64,000 nucleotides of DNA from Micrococcales bacterium (GTDB taxonomy: Bacteria > Actinomycetota > Actinomycetes > Actinomycetales > Microbacteriaceae): NCBI GenBank assembly GCA_016212425.1, contig JACRGJ010000101.1, positions 1 through 64,000 on the forward strand, given 5' to 3'. The notes beneath the pieces are model-generated. The model did not search any database. It saw only the letters and a list, made by a program, of their open reading frames with translations, and was not told the DNA's origin. Positions within the stretch are counted from its first letter, which is position 1; every line of letters starts with the position of its first letter. This document shows positions 49,780 through 58,197 of the stretch, piece by piece. Position numbers and translations under genes: made by a program.

Positions 49780-50108
49780 GCGCCGAGCAGCCCGCCGAGG
49801 ACCGGTCGCGGGTCAGGCTGGCGGATGTCGTCGTCGCGGTCATCGTCGGATTCCTCTTCGCGGTCGCCGTCTACGGCGCCATCGGCAACCTGATCGGGCT
49901 GCCGCAGCTGCTCGGGGCCGCGCGCATCCCGGTGCCCTGGGTGCCCCTGATCGCCGGGGTCGCGCTGCCGATCGCGCTCTACGTCGGTGCGCTGATGCTC
50001 GGTCGCGGACGCACGAGCTTCGCGCGCACGCTCATCCTCATCGTCGCGCTCGCCGCCAACAGCGCCCTCGGCCTCACGCTCTACTTCGTCACCCTGGTCC
50101 CCTTCTAG
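49776..50108 (+). CDS. Small membrane protein
   Basis: A 110-residue protein with three hydrophobic segments (VVVAVIVGFLFAVAVYGAIG; VPLIAGVALPIALYVGALML; LILIVALAANSALGLTLYFVTL). Unknown family. ATGA overlap with the preceding membrane gene suggests that the two products work together. Confidence 0.65.
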   Translation: MSAEQPAEDRSRVRLADVVVAVIVGFLFAVAVYGAIGNLIGLPQLLGAARIPVPWVPLIAGVALPIALYVGALMLGRGRTSFARTLILIVALAANSALGLTLYFVTLVPF

Positions 50109-50186
50109 CCCTCCGCCGCGTCAGGGACGCAGCGCCCATCCGCCGGCACTCAGGAGGCGCCGCGAGCGTCCAGCGGGAATCGTGAC

Positions 50187-50579
50187 TCAGGCGAAGGCGG
50201 CGAGCAGCACCAGGGCGGCCACCAGCACCTGCGCTCCGAGGCGGGGCCAGAACGGCACCGCGAGCGGGCCGAAACGCCGGCGGTCACGGGCGGCGAAGGC
50301 GTTCGCGGGGAACACCGCCGCCAGGAAGAGCACGAGCAGGATCCCGACGCCGTAGCGGAGGTAGGGGATCTGCAGCCCGATGGCGCCGGCGATCTCGCAC
50401 AGCCCGGTCACGACCACGAGCACCCTCGGCGATGGCCACGGCGGGCGGCGGAAGAACGGCGGGATCATCGCCCGCATCCCGCGTGCGACGCCCGGTACGA
50501 AGTGCAGCACCCCCATGCCGAAGAACGCGACGCCCAGCAGCACCCGCAGCACGGCGGCGGCGAGGGCCAGGGCGGTCAC
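50187..50579 (-). CDS. DoxX-family membrane protein
   Basis: A 130-residue protein with four transmembrane helices and the DoxX pattern: VLRVLLGVAFFGMGVLHFVPG, an internal VLVVVTGLCEIAGAIGLQIPYLR and AVFPANAFAARDRR. DoxX-like proteins are associated with redox membrane complexes, but the role here is unknown. GTG start at 50579. Divergent from serA. Confidence 0.8.
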   Translation of the reverse strand: MTALALAAAVLRVLLGVAFFGMGVLHFVPGVARGMRAMIPPFFRRPPWPSPRVLVVVTGLCEIAGAIGLQIPYLRYGVGILLVLFLAAVFPANAFAARDRRRFGPLAVPFWPRLGAQVLVAALVLLAAFA

Positions 50580-50642
50580 CCGGCCATGCTGTCACGCTCT
50601 CGACGGGCACCGTGCGCGTCGGGGCGGGCAGCGCGCCGCCGC

Positions 50643-50648
50643 TAGGCT
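50643..50648 (+). promoter_or_regulatory. Putative -10 element of serA
   Basis: TAGGCT, 42 bp before the serA GTG. A GAAGGA sequence (50679-50684) could serve as ribosome binding site, so serA has a leader, unlike most neighbours. Confidence 0.4.
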
Positions 50649-50690
50649 GGCACCTTCCGCATCGAGTCCCGCACCGAAGGATCCCCTGCC

Positions 50691-52283
50691 GTGGCCAAGC
50701 CGGTCGTGCTGATCGCCGAAGAACTCTCACCCGCCACCGTCGACGCTCTCGGACCCGACTTCGAGATCCGCGCGGTGGACGGCACCGACCGCCCCGCGCT
50801 GCTGGCCGCCCTCGCCGACGCGGATGCGGTGCTCGTCCGGTCCGCGACCCGGATGGATGCCGAGGCGATCGCCTCCGCGGCGCACCTCCGGGTCATCGCC
50901 CGCGCCGGCGTGGGGCTGGACAACGTCGACCTGCCCGCCGCGACCGAGGCGGGGGTGATGGTCGTCAACGCCCCCACCTCGAACATCATCAGCGCCGCCG
51001 AGCTGACCATCGGGCACATCCTGAGCCTGGCGCGGCACATCCCCGCCGCGCACGCGAGCCTGGCCCGCGGGGAGTGGAAGCGCTCCTCCTACACCGGCAC
51101 GGAGCTCTACGAGAAGACGGTCGGCATCGTCGGCCTCGGCCGGATCGGGGCGCTCATCACCGCCCGGCTGCAGGCCTTCGGCGTCCGGGTCGTCGCCTAC
51201 GACCCCTACGTCACGGCGTCGCGTGCGCAGCAGCTCGGCGTGCAGCTGCTGGCATTGGACGACCTCCTCGCCGAGGCGGACTTCCTCACCATCCACATGC
51301 CGAAGACCCCCGAGACGACGGGGATGATCGGCGCCGCGCAGCTGCAGCGGATGAAGCGCACGGCCTACGTCGTCAACGTCGCCCGCGGGGGACTCATCGA
51401 CGAGCGCGCGCTCGCGGACGCGCTGCGCTCCGGAACGATCGCCGGCGCCGGGATCGACGTGTTCACCAGCGAGCCGCCGACCGACGATGCTCTGACGAGT
51501 CTCCCGAATGTCGTCGTCACCCCGCACCTGGGCGCCTCCACCGACGAGGCGCAGGAGAAGGCGGGCGTGTCGGTGGCCCGCTCGGTGCGGCTCGCGCTCG
51601 AGGGCGAACTGGTGCCGGATGCGGTGAACGTCGCCGGCGGGGTGATCGACCCGTACGTGCGGCCCGGCATCCCGCTCGTCGAGAAGCTGGGGCAGGTGTT
51701 CTCCGGCCTGGCCGACGGCGCTCTCGCCCGGATCGACGTCGAGGTGCACGGTGAGCTCGCCGGCTACGACGTCGCCGTCTACAAGCTCGCCGCGCTGAAG
51801 GGGATCTTCTCCCGCATCGTCGGCGAGCAGGTCAGCTACGTGAACGCGCCGCTGCTGGCCGAGCAGCGCGGCGTCGCGGTGCGTCTGGTCACGGATGCGG
51901 TGAGCGAGGAGTACCGGAACGTCATCACGATCCGCGGCACGCTCGGCGACGGTCGCGCCGTGTCGGTCTCCGGCACCCTCACCGGGCCGAAGCAGGTGCA
52001 GAAGATCGTCGAGATCCACGGCTACGACGTGGAGCTGCCGATGTCGGACCACTTCGTCGTCATGCTCTACCGCGACCGCCCCGGCATCGTCGCGGTGTAC
52101 GGGCGCGAGTTCGGGGATGCCGGCATCAACATCGCCGGTATGCAGATCGCCCGCAGGGAGCCGGGCGGGGAGGCGTTGAGCGTGCTCACCGTCGACTCCG
52201 AAGTGCCCGCAACACTGCTGGAGACCGTGCGGGTCGCCATCGAGGCACGGCTGGTGCGCGAGATCGATGTCGACGCCGGATGA
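50691..52283 (+). CDS. serA: D-3-phosphoglycerate dehydrogenase
   Basis: A 530-residue enzyme, first step of serine synthesis. Substrate domain, nucleotide-binding GIVGLGRIGALITARLQAFG, catalytic Glu/His region (ADFLTIHMPKTPETTGMIG, VTPHLGASTDEAQEKAG), then the long-form extra intervening domain and a C-terminal ACT domain (MLYRDRPGIVAVYGREFGDAGINIAGMQIAR) that normally binds serine. This is the type-I actinobacterial form. The downstream membrane gene overlaps its 3' end by 17 bp. Confidence 0.96.
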   Translation: MAKPVVLIAEELSPATVDALGPDFEIRAVDGTDRPALLAALADADAVLVRSATRMDAEAIASAAHLRVIARAGVGLDNVDLPAATEAGVMVVNAPTSNIISAAELTIGHILSLARHIPAAHASLARGEWKRSSYTGTELYEKTVGIVGLGRIGALITARLQAFGVRVVAYDPYVTASRAQQLGVQLLALDDLLAEADFLTIHMPKTPETTGMIGAAQLQRMKRTAYVVNVARGGLIDERALADALRSGTIAGAGIDVFTSEPPTDDALTSLPNVVVTPHLGASTDEAQEKAGVSVARSVRLALEGELVPDAVNVAGGVIDPYVRPGIPLVEKLGQVFSGLADGALARIDVEVHGELAGYDVAVYKLAALKGIFSRIVGEQVSYVNAPLLAEQRGVAVRLVTDAVSEEYRNVITIRGTLGDGRAVSVSGTLTGPKQVQKIVEIHGYDVELPMSDHFVVMLYRDRPGIVAVYGREFGDAGINIAGMQIARREPGGEALSVLTVDSEVPATLLETVRVAIEARLVREIDVDAG

Positions 52284-52647
52284 TGCGCCGCGAGCCGCGA
52301 CGCCCGCCGCCACGCCCGACCGCGCGCGCAACCCGGTCGGCCGCGCCGCGCTGATCGTCGCGCTCGTGCTGGTGACCGTCGGATCGGCGCAGCAGGTGCT
52401 CGCGGTCCTGGCGCCCGTGATCCTCGCGCGACAGGGACTGAGCATCAGCGCCTACGGCCTACTGCTCGCGCCGGGAGGCATCGCGGTCGGCCTGCTCGGC
52501 GTTGCGGCGGTGATCCTGGGCATCTTGGGGCTGACGCGCCCCGCATCGCCGAGAGAGGCCGCCGCCGCCGGGCTCGCGATCGGGGCGAACGCGCTGCTGG
52601 CACTGCTCATCAGCCCGCTCGCCGGACTGATCGCGAGCGCCGTCTGA
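52267..52647 (+). CDS. Small membrane protein (DUF4190-like)
   Basis: A 126-residue protein with a Pro/Ala-rich N-terminus and three hydrophobic segments (AALIVALVLVTVGSAQQVLAVLAPVIL; LAPGGIAVGLLGVAAVILGILGL; GLAIGANALLALLISPLAGLI). The alternation resembles DUF4190-type proteins, but the match is weak. ATG start lies inside the end of serA. Confidence 0.6.
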   Translation: MSTPDDAPRAATPAATPDRARNPVGRAALIVALVLVTVGSAQQVLAVLAPVILARQGLSISAYGLLLAPGGIAVGLLGVAAVILGILGLTRPASPREAAAAGLAIGANALLALLISPLAGLIASAV

Positions 52648-52662
52648 GGGGTCTCGACCGGG

Positions 52663-52908
52663 TTACGGGCGGTCGTCTTCGGCGCGCGTGGTGCGCCGGA
52701 CCGCGGTGCCCGAGTTCGGGTCGACGCTCGTGCGCTCGGTGGTGGTGGTGCCGCGGAGCCGCAGCACGAGGCCCACGATGAACAGGACTGCCCCTGCGGC
52801 CATCAGGATCCCGCCGATGGTGGGGAACGCGATACCGGGAACCGCGAAGCTGACACCGAACGCGAGGATCGCCCCGATGACGAAGAGGATGACGCCGCCA
52901 ACGATCAT
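52663..52908 (-). CDS. DUF6458 family membrane protein
   Basis: An 81-residue protein with two transmembrane helices (GGVILFVIGAILAFGVSFAVPG; IGGILMAAGAVLFIVGLVLRLRG) and a short polar tail with TTTTERTSVDPNSGT, the pattern of DUF6458 proteins of actinobacteria. Function unknown. ATG at 52908; GAAGGACC lies just upstream. Convergent with the preceding gene and divergent from leuB. Confidence 0.8.
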   Translation of the reverse strand: MIVGGVILFVIGAILAFGVSFAVPGIAFPTIGGILMAAGAVLFIVGLVLRLRGTTTTERTSVDPNSGTAVRRTTRAEDDRP

Positions 52909-53022
52909 TGCTGGTCCTTCCGTGCAGGTCCGACACGACGCCGGACACTGCTCCCGACCGTAGCGGGAAGAGGGGCCCGACCTCCGGATACGCCCAGGCG
53001 CGTCCCAGACCCGGGCGGCCGA

Positions 53023-53028
53023 TAGCCT
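53023..53028 (+). promoter_or_regulatory. Leaderless-type -10 element of leuB
   Basis: TAGCCT followed by GACCGG and the leuB ATG. Confidence 0.55.
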
Positions 53029-53034
53029 GACCGG

Positions 53035-54075
53035 ATGACCGTGCGCCTGGCGACCATCCCCGGCGATGGAATCGGACCGGAGGTGGTAGCGGAGGCGTTG
53101 CGGGCGCTGCGGGCGGCGGTGGGCGAGGAGCCGGTCGAGGTCACCGCGTTTCCCTTCGGCGCCGGGCACTACCTCGCGACCGGCCACATCCTCGACGACG
53201 CCGACCTGGTCGCTCTCGCGCGGCACGACGCGATCCTGCTCGGCGCGGTGGGCGGCGACCCGCGCGATCCGCGGCTGGCCGGCGGCATCATCGAGCGCGG
53301 ACTGCTGCTGCGGCTGCGCTTCGCGCTGGATCACTACGTCAACCTGCGCCCGACGCGGGTGCACCCGGGCGTGGGAAGCCCGCTGCGCGACCCGGGCGAG
53401 GTCGACTTCGTCGTCGTCCGCGAGGGCACCGAGGGCCCGTACGTCGGCAACGGGGGGGTCATCAGGCAGGGCACGCCGCAGGAGGTCGCGAACGAACTGA
53501 GCGTCAACACCGCGTTCGGGGTGGAGCGGGTCGTGCGCTTCGCCTTCGAGCTGGCCGAACGCCGGCGCTCGCGGCTGACCCTCGTGCACAAGACGAACGT
53601 GCTCAGCCACGCGGGTGCGCTGTGGTCGCGCCTGGTCGGGGAGGAAGCCGAGCAGCATCCGGGCGTCGAGTGGGACTACCTGCACGTCGACGCGGCGACG
53701 ATCTTCCTGGTCGCCGACCCGGCGCGCTTCGACGTGATCGTCACCGACAACCTGTTCGGCGACATCCTCACCGACCTGGCGGGCGCGATCTCGGGCGGAA
53801 TCGGGCTCGCCGCATCCGCCAACCTCAATCCCTCCGGCGCGTTCCCGTCGATGTTCGAGCCGGTGCACGGCTCAGCACCGGACATCGCCGGCACCGGGCG
53901 CGCCGACCCGACCGCCGCGATCCTCTCCGCCGCGCTGCTGCTGGACTCCCTCGGCAGAGCGGATGCCGCGGCGCGCATCGAGCGCGCCGTGGCGGCCGAC
54001 CTGCGCGAGCGAGGAGCGACCCGCTCCACCTCGGAGGTGGGCGGCGCCATCGCGGCGCGGATCGCGGCACACTAG
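53035..54075 (+). CDS. leuB: 3-isopropylmalate dehydrogenase
   Basis: A 346-residue decarboxylating dehydrogenase of leucine synthesis. [27 protein letters not shown] and [14 protein letters not shown] near the N-terminus, catalytic Tyr in [12 protein letters not shown], Lys in LVHKTNVL, and the metal-binding [22 protein letters not shown] with [16 protein letters not shown]. Ends TAG; ilvE begins 25 bp later, so the pair is an operon. Confidence 0.96.
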   Translation: MTVRLATIPGDGIGPEVVAEALRALRAAVGEEPVEVTAFPFGAGHYLATGHILDDADLVALARHDAILLGAVGGDPRDPRLAGGIIERGLLLRLRFALDHYVNLRPTRVHPGVGSPLRDPGEVDFVVVREGTEGPYVGNGGVIRQGTPQEVANELSVNTAFGVERVVRFAFELAERRRSRLTLVHKTNVLSHAGALWSRLVGEEAEQHPGVEWDYLHVDAATIFLVADPARFDVIVTDNLFGDILTDLAGAISGGIGLAASANLNPSGAFPSMFEPVHGSAPDIAGTGRADPTAAILSAALLLDSLGRADAAARIERAVAADLRERGATRSTSEVGGAIAARIAAH

Positions 54076-54100
54076 AGGGAGCATCCGGGAAGAAGGCGCC

Positions 54101-55210
54101 ATGACCATCGAGCTGCAGCTGGCCCGCCAGGACCTGACCTGGCAGGTGACCCGCAACGAAAGCGCGAAGTCGGCCGAGGAGCGAGAGGGTCTGCTCGCCG
54201 CCCCGGCCTTCGGGCAGCAGTTCACCGACCACATGGTCGACGTGTGCTGGTCCGAGCGCGGCGGCTGGCACCGTCCGCGTGTGCAGCCGTACGGCCCGAT
54301 CCAGCTCGACCCGGCCGCCGCGGTGCTGCACTACGCCCAGGAGGTGTTCGAGGGCCTGAAGGCGTACCGGCACGCCGACGGCTCGATCTGGACGTTCCGC
54401 CCCGATCAGAATGCCGCCCGGCTGCAGCGCTCCGCGAAGCGTCTGGCGCTGCCCGAGCTGCCCGCCGAGTACTTCATCGACTCACTGCGACGGCTGATCG
54501 CGATCGATGCCGACTGGGTGCCGTCGGCGCCGGAGACGAGCCTGTACCTGCGGCCCTTCATGTTCGCGAAGGAGGCCTTCCTCGGCGTCCGTGCCGCGAA
54601 GAAGGTCAACTACTACGTGATCGCCAGTCCCGCGGGCGCCTACTTCCCGGGCGGCATCACGCCGCTTCAGATCTGGCTGAGCGACCACTGGACCCGGGCC
54701 GGGCACGGCGGGATGGGCTACGCGAAGACCGGCGGCAACTACGCGGCGTCGCTGCTGCCGCAGACGGAGGCGTACGCCGAGGGATGCCAGCAGGTGCTGT
54801 TCCTGGACGCCCAGGAGGGCCGCTACCTCGAGGAGCTCGGCGGCATGAACGTCGTGCTCGTCACCCGCGATCGGCGCCTGATCACCCCGGACTCGGACTC
54901 GATCCTCGAGGGGATCACCCTGAAATCGGTGCTGCAGCTCGCGCGGGATCGCGGGTATCGCACCGAGCAGCGACCGGTCCCGGTGCAGGAGTGGATCGAC
55001 GGGGTGGAGTCCGGCGAGGTGGTCGAGGCCTTCGCCTGCGGCACCGCCGCCGTGATCACGCCGATCGGCGTTCTGCGCAACCACACGATGCGGCTGGAGA
55101 TGCCGGCGGCGCAGGAGTCGGTGGCGCTGTCACTGCGCGAGGAGCTCACCGGCATCCAGTACGGCCGGGTCGAGGACCGGCACGGCTGGCTCACCCGCCT
55201 CGACGCGTAG
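54101..55210 (+). CDS. ilvE: Branched-chain amino acid aminotransferase
   Basis: A 369-residue fold-type IV PLP enzyme carrying out the last step for valine, leucine and isoleucine. YAQEVFEGLKAYRHADGSIWTFRP, RPFMFAKEAFLGV, the Schiff-base Lys in GGMGYAKTGGNYAASLLPQ (about residue 208) and ITPDSDSILEGITLKSVLQLA are all intact. GAAGAAGG precedes the ATG. In related genomes the FAH hydrolase and gltX usually follow close by; here an accessory insert intervenes. Confidence 0.95.
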   Translation: MTIELQLARQDLTWQVTRNESAKSAEEREGLLAAPAFGQQFTDHMVDVCWSERGGWHRPRVQPYGPIQLDPAAAVLHYAQEVFEGLKAYRHADGSIWTFRPDQNAARLQRSAKRLALPELPAEYFIDSLRRLIAIDADWVPSAPETSLYLRPFMFAKEAFLGVRAAKKVNYYVIASPAGAYFPGGITPLQIWLSDHWTRAGHGGMGYAKTGGNYAASLLPQTEAYAEGCQQVLFLDAQEGRYLEELGGMNVVLVTRDRRLITPDSDSILEGITLKSVLQLARDRGYRTEQRPVPVQEWIDGVESGEVVEAFACGTAAVITPIGVLRNHTMRLEMPAAQESVALSLREELTGIQYGRVEDRHGWLTRLDA

Positions 55211-55237
55211 CGCGCGCGACGCGACAGCAATGCAAGA

Positions 55238-55271
55238 GCGCGAGAGCAGCGCTACAGCGCTAATATCGCGC
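55238..55271. promoter_or_regulatory. Dyad operator overlapping the toxin-antitoxin promoter
   Basis: A 34-bp dyad: GCGCGA at the left pairs with TCGCGC at the right, and two AGCGCT hexamers sit at the centre separated by AC. It overlaps a TAATAT -10 hexamer (55261-55266) that lies 6 bp before the antitoxin ATG. Autorepression by the antitoxin is expected. Confidence 0.7.
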
Positions 55272-55272
55272 C

Positions 55273-55503
55273 ATGGCGACGATTCAGATCCGGGACATCC
55301 CCGACGAGTCCTACGAGGTCATCCGCACGCGTTCCCGTGCGGCCGGGCGTTCGATTCAGTCCTACATGCGGGAGCTCGTTATGGACTTCGCCGCGCGGCC
55401 CTCGGCCACCGAGGCGCTCGCCTACATGGCGTCGCGGCGGGGGCCGGGCCCCGGGCCGAGCCGTGAAGAGATCCTGTCGGCACTCGACGCCGATCGACGA
55501 TGA
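55273..55503 (+). CDS. FitA/VapB-type antitoxin
   Basis: A 76-residue protein with a ribbon-helix-helix N-terminus (ATIQIRDIPDESYEVIRTRSRAAGRSIQSYMRELV) and a C-terminal tail (GPGPSREEILSALDADRR) expected to block the toxin. This resembles FitA-like VapB antitoxins. Its stop overlaps the toxin start by 4 bp (ATGA), the classic order antitoxin-toxin. Confidence 0.85.
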   Translation: MATIQIRDIPDESYEVIRTRSRAAGRSIQSYMRELVMDFAARPSATEALAYMASRRGPGPGPSREEILSALDADRR

Positions 55504-55901
55504 CGACTGACATCGTCCTGGACGCCTCGGCGCTCGTGGCGATACTGATCGAGCGCTCCGCACGAGCGGACGCCGTTCGTGAGCGGATGCCCTCCCTGGG
55601 TCGGCACGCCCCTCACCTGATCGACGCCGAGCTCGGCAGCGCCCTTCGGCGGCTGGAGCAGCAGGGGCTGATCGACGACAGGGAAGCGGCTGCCGCACTG
55701 GCATCGGGCCGTGCTCTTGTCGATGAGCGGTACGCGCACACCCGCACTCTCGTGACCGGGGCTTGGGCCCACCGGCGCAACCTGTCCTTCTACGACGCCC
55801 TGTACGTCGCTCTGGCCAGCGAGCTGGGCATCCCGTTGCTGACGGCGGACGCCCGGATCGCCCGTGCGCCGCGCCTCGGCTGCGAGGTCCAGCTCGTCTG
55901 A
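55500..55901 (+). CDS. vapC: VapC-type PIN-domain toxin
   Basis: A 133-residue PIN ribonuclease. The acidic residues of the active site are present: Asp in IVLDASALVAIL, Glu in LIDAELGSALRRL, Asp in SFYDALYVALASELG and Asp in LLTADARIARA. VapC toxins cleave tRNA or rRNA when free of their partner. Intact and immediately downstream of its antitoxin. It lies in the accessory insert between ilvE and the HNH gene. Confidence 0.88.
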   Translation: MTTDIVLDASALVAILIERSARADAVRERMPSLGRHAPHLIDAELGSALRRLEQQGLIDDREAAAALASGRALVDERYAHTRTLVTGAWAHRRNLSFYDALYVALASELGIPLLTADARIARAPRLGCEVQLV

Positions 55902-55983
55902 GTGGCATAGCAGGCGAGCGTCACGGTGGCCGCACCGAGGGTGGCTGCGACGGGAGCGGCAGGATCGCGCGACGCCAGATCCG

Positions 55984-56746
55984 GGCGATACCCAACTCGG
56001 CGAACTCGGGTCGGCCGCCGACCTCGTCCACCTCACCGGTGCAGGCAGCGGCGGCCAGTTCTTTCCGCGGTACTCGTTCGGGCAGACCGCCGACGGGAGC
56101 TCCCGCGTCCCGACGACGACGGCACGGGGTTGCGCCGCATCGACAACGTGACCGACGAGGCGCTGGCGGAGCACGGCAACCGCTACGGCGCCGACGCCAC
56201 CCCGACGAGGTGTTCGTCTCGCTGTACGGCATCCTGCACAGCCCGGAGTACCGCGAGCGCTACGCGGCCGACCTGAGGAAGATGCTGCTGCGCATCCCGG
56301 CGGTGCGGGACTTCCGGGCGTTCGCCGACGCCGGTCGCGCCCTCGCCGATCTGCACCTGGGCTACGAGAGCGCCGACCCGTACCCGCTGCACGTCGAGCG
56401 CGCCGCCGCCGCGGGCCACCGGGTCGAGAAGATGCGCTACGCCCGCACCGGTGGGGTCACTGACCGCAGCACCGTGGTCTACAACAGCGGCATCACCGTC
56501 TCGGGCATCCCGCCCGAGGCGCACGAGTACCGGCTGGGCGCCCGGTCGGGCATCGACTGGATCCTGGAGCGCTACCAGGTGAAGACCGACACCGTCTCCG
56601 GCATCTGCAACGACCCGAACGACTGGGCCGAGGAGCACGGCGACCCGCGCTACATCCTCGACCTGCTGGCCCGCATCGTCACCGTCAGCGTCGAGACCGT
56701 ACGCATCGTGGGCGCGCTCCCGCCACTGGACGTGGTGGAGGGCTGA
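55984..56746 (+). pseudogene. Frameshifted C-terminal relic of a type ISP restriction-modification enzyme
   Basis: Three successive reading frames each carry pieces of one protein: ADLVHLTGAGSGGQFFPRYSF (about 55984-56100), then LRRIDNVTDEALAEHGNRYG (about 56110-56205), then EVFVSLYGILHSPEYRERYA to the natural end LPPLDVVEG (about 56205-56746). The NVTDEAL…YGILHSPEYR…YAADL order is typical of the C-terminal target-recognition part of type ISP enzymes, which are normally over 1,000 residues. The helicase and methylase parts are gone, and two frame changes remain, so the gene is dead. The last 180 codons are open and could be mistaken for a small gene. Confidence 0.75.
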
Positions 56747-56840
56747 ACATGTTCTTCCGCTGCGAGGTGGGCGTAACCTCGTGGCGTTTGACCCCTCCCC
56801 GGGCAGGGCACGAAATCAGTTGTCCACAGATTCACCGCTG

Positions 56841-56856
56841 TCGAACATATGTTCGA
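56841..56856. promoter_or_regulatory. LexA (SOS) box TCGAACATATGTTCGA
   Basis: A perfect 16-bp palindrome that fully matches the actinobacterial/Gram-positive LexA consensus CGAAC-N4-GTTCG. It ends 10 bp before the TAGAAT -10 element, so it covers the spacer and -35 region; bound LexA would block transcription until DNA damage. Confidence 0.9.
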
Positions 56857-56865
56857 TGATTCGTG

Positions 56866-56871
56866 TAGAAT
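56866..56871 (+). promoter_or_regulatory. Leaderless-type -10 element of the HNH gene
   Basis: TAGAAT followed by CGGGAC and the ATG at 56878. Confidence 0.6.
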
Positions 56872-56877
56872 CGGGAC

Positions 56878-58197
56878 ATGTCGAGCACCCCGGACTTGGC
56901 CGCGCTGGCCGCGTCCGCGGCGGCGGTGCGGCTCCCGGTGTGGGGCGGGGTCGGGGATGAGGAGTTGCTGCGGGTCCAGTCCGCGGCGGGGCGGTTGAAG
57001 CGGGTCGCGGATGCGCTGGTTGCGGAGGTCGCGGCGGAGATCGCCGGCCGCTCGTGCCGGTAGGCCGGCCAGGCCGGGCTCGCGCTGGGTCTGTGGGCCC
57101 GGACCCCTGAGCGGCTCGTGCAGCAACTCACCGGCGTCTCGGCGCGGGATGCCCGGCAGCTGGTCGTGGTCGGCGGGCTCGAGCAGACCTCCCCCGTGGG
57201 CGCGAGCGTCCGGGAGGGCGAGCTGACGGTGGCGCAGGCCTCAGCGATCCGCGCCGGGTTGGGTGAGCCCTCCGGGCGGGTCACCGCGGAGCAGCTCGCC
57301 ACCGCCTCGAAGGCCCTGATCCCGCTGGCAGCCACGGTGAGTGTTGAAGAGTTGCGCGCCCGGGCGCGGGAGCTGCGCGACGAGCTGGACGCGGCGGGAA
57401 TCGTGGACCGGGAGGCGGAGCTGCGGGAGCGACGCTATCTGCACCTGTACCCGCACGAGGATGGGATGACCCGCCTGGTCGGGCTGTTGGACCCCGAGTC
57501 GGCGGCGCTGGTGCAAGCGGCGGTGGATGCCGGCACCTCCCCCCGCCGCGGCGGACCCCGGGTCACCACCGTCGAGGGCACCGCCCGGGCGGAGCGGATC
57601 ATCGAGGACCCGCGCAGTACCGACCAGCTTGCCCTGGACACGGTGCTCGCGGTGCTGCACGCCGGGACCACCGCCGACCCCGGCGTGCTGGGTCCCGTCG
57701 GAGCGCCGGTGCAGGTGCTCGTGACCGAGCGTGACCTGATCGCCGGTGCCGGGCCCGCCCGCATCGAGGGGCAGACCGCCGCAGTGAGCATCGACACCGC
57801 CCGCCGCCGCGCCTGCGCCGACGGAATCACCCCGATCCTGCTCGACCCGTCCGGCCGGAGGGTGCTCAACCTCGGCCGCACCCAACGGCTGTTCAGCACC
57901 CACCAGCGCCGAGCGATCACCGCCCGCGACGGGGGCTGCCTCATCCCCGGATGCCCCTCCCCGCCCTCCTGGTGCGAGGCGCACCACATCCGGGAATGGT
58001 CCCGGGGCGGGAGTACCGACGTCGACGACGGGGTACTGCTGTGCCGCTTCCACCACCTCTGGTTGCACAACACCGGCCGGCGGATCGACCGCGACAGCGG
58101 CGGCTACCGACTCCTACCTCCACCCGACATCGACCCAATCCAACGACCTCAGCGCCTGCCCTCGAAGAACCCCCTCCTCCGCCGCCTCACCGGATGA
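56878..58197 (+). pseudogene. DUF222/HNH endonuclease gene (13E12-type) with in-frame TAG at codon 62
   Basis: A 440-codon frame encoding an N-terminal DUF222 domain (LLRVQSAAGRLKRVADALVAE … LVQQLTGVSARDARQLVVVG) and a C-terminal HNH nuclease domain (RRAITARDGGCLIPGCPSPP, CEAHHIREWSRGGSTD, LLCRFHHLWLH, with metal-binding Cys and His). A TAG at 57061-57063 interrupts the frame; the following residues AGQAGLALGLWARTPERL continue the same domain without any other damage. GTG at 57118 could restart translation and give the C-terminal 359 residues including HNH. Such genes resemble the REP13E12 family, known to carry LexA boxes in M. tuberculosis. Overlaps the convergent Pr6Pr gene by 11 bp. Confidence 0.85.

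Larger units (their letters stand above)
56747..56877. promoter_or_regulatory. Promoter region of the SOS-controlled HNH gene
   Basis: 131 bp without a coding signature, richer in AT than its surroundings, carrying the LexA box and -10 hexamer listed separately. Confidence 0.6.

Noticed and set aside
56205-56746. The ISP C-terminal fragment as a functional small gene
   Set aside because: No start or ribosome binding site; upstream pieces of the same domain lie in other frames, showing decay.
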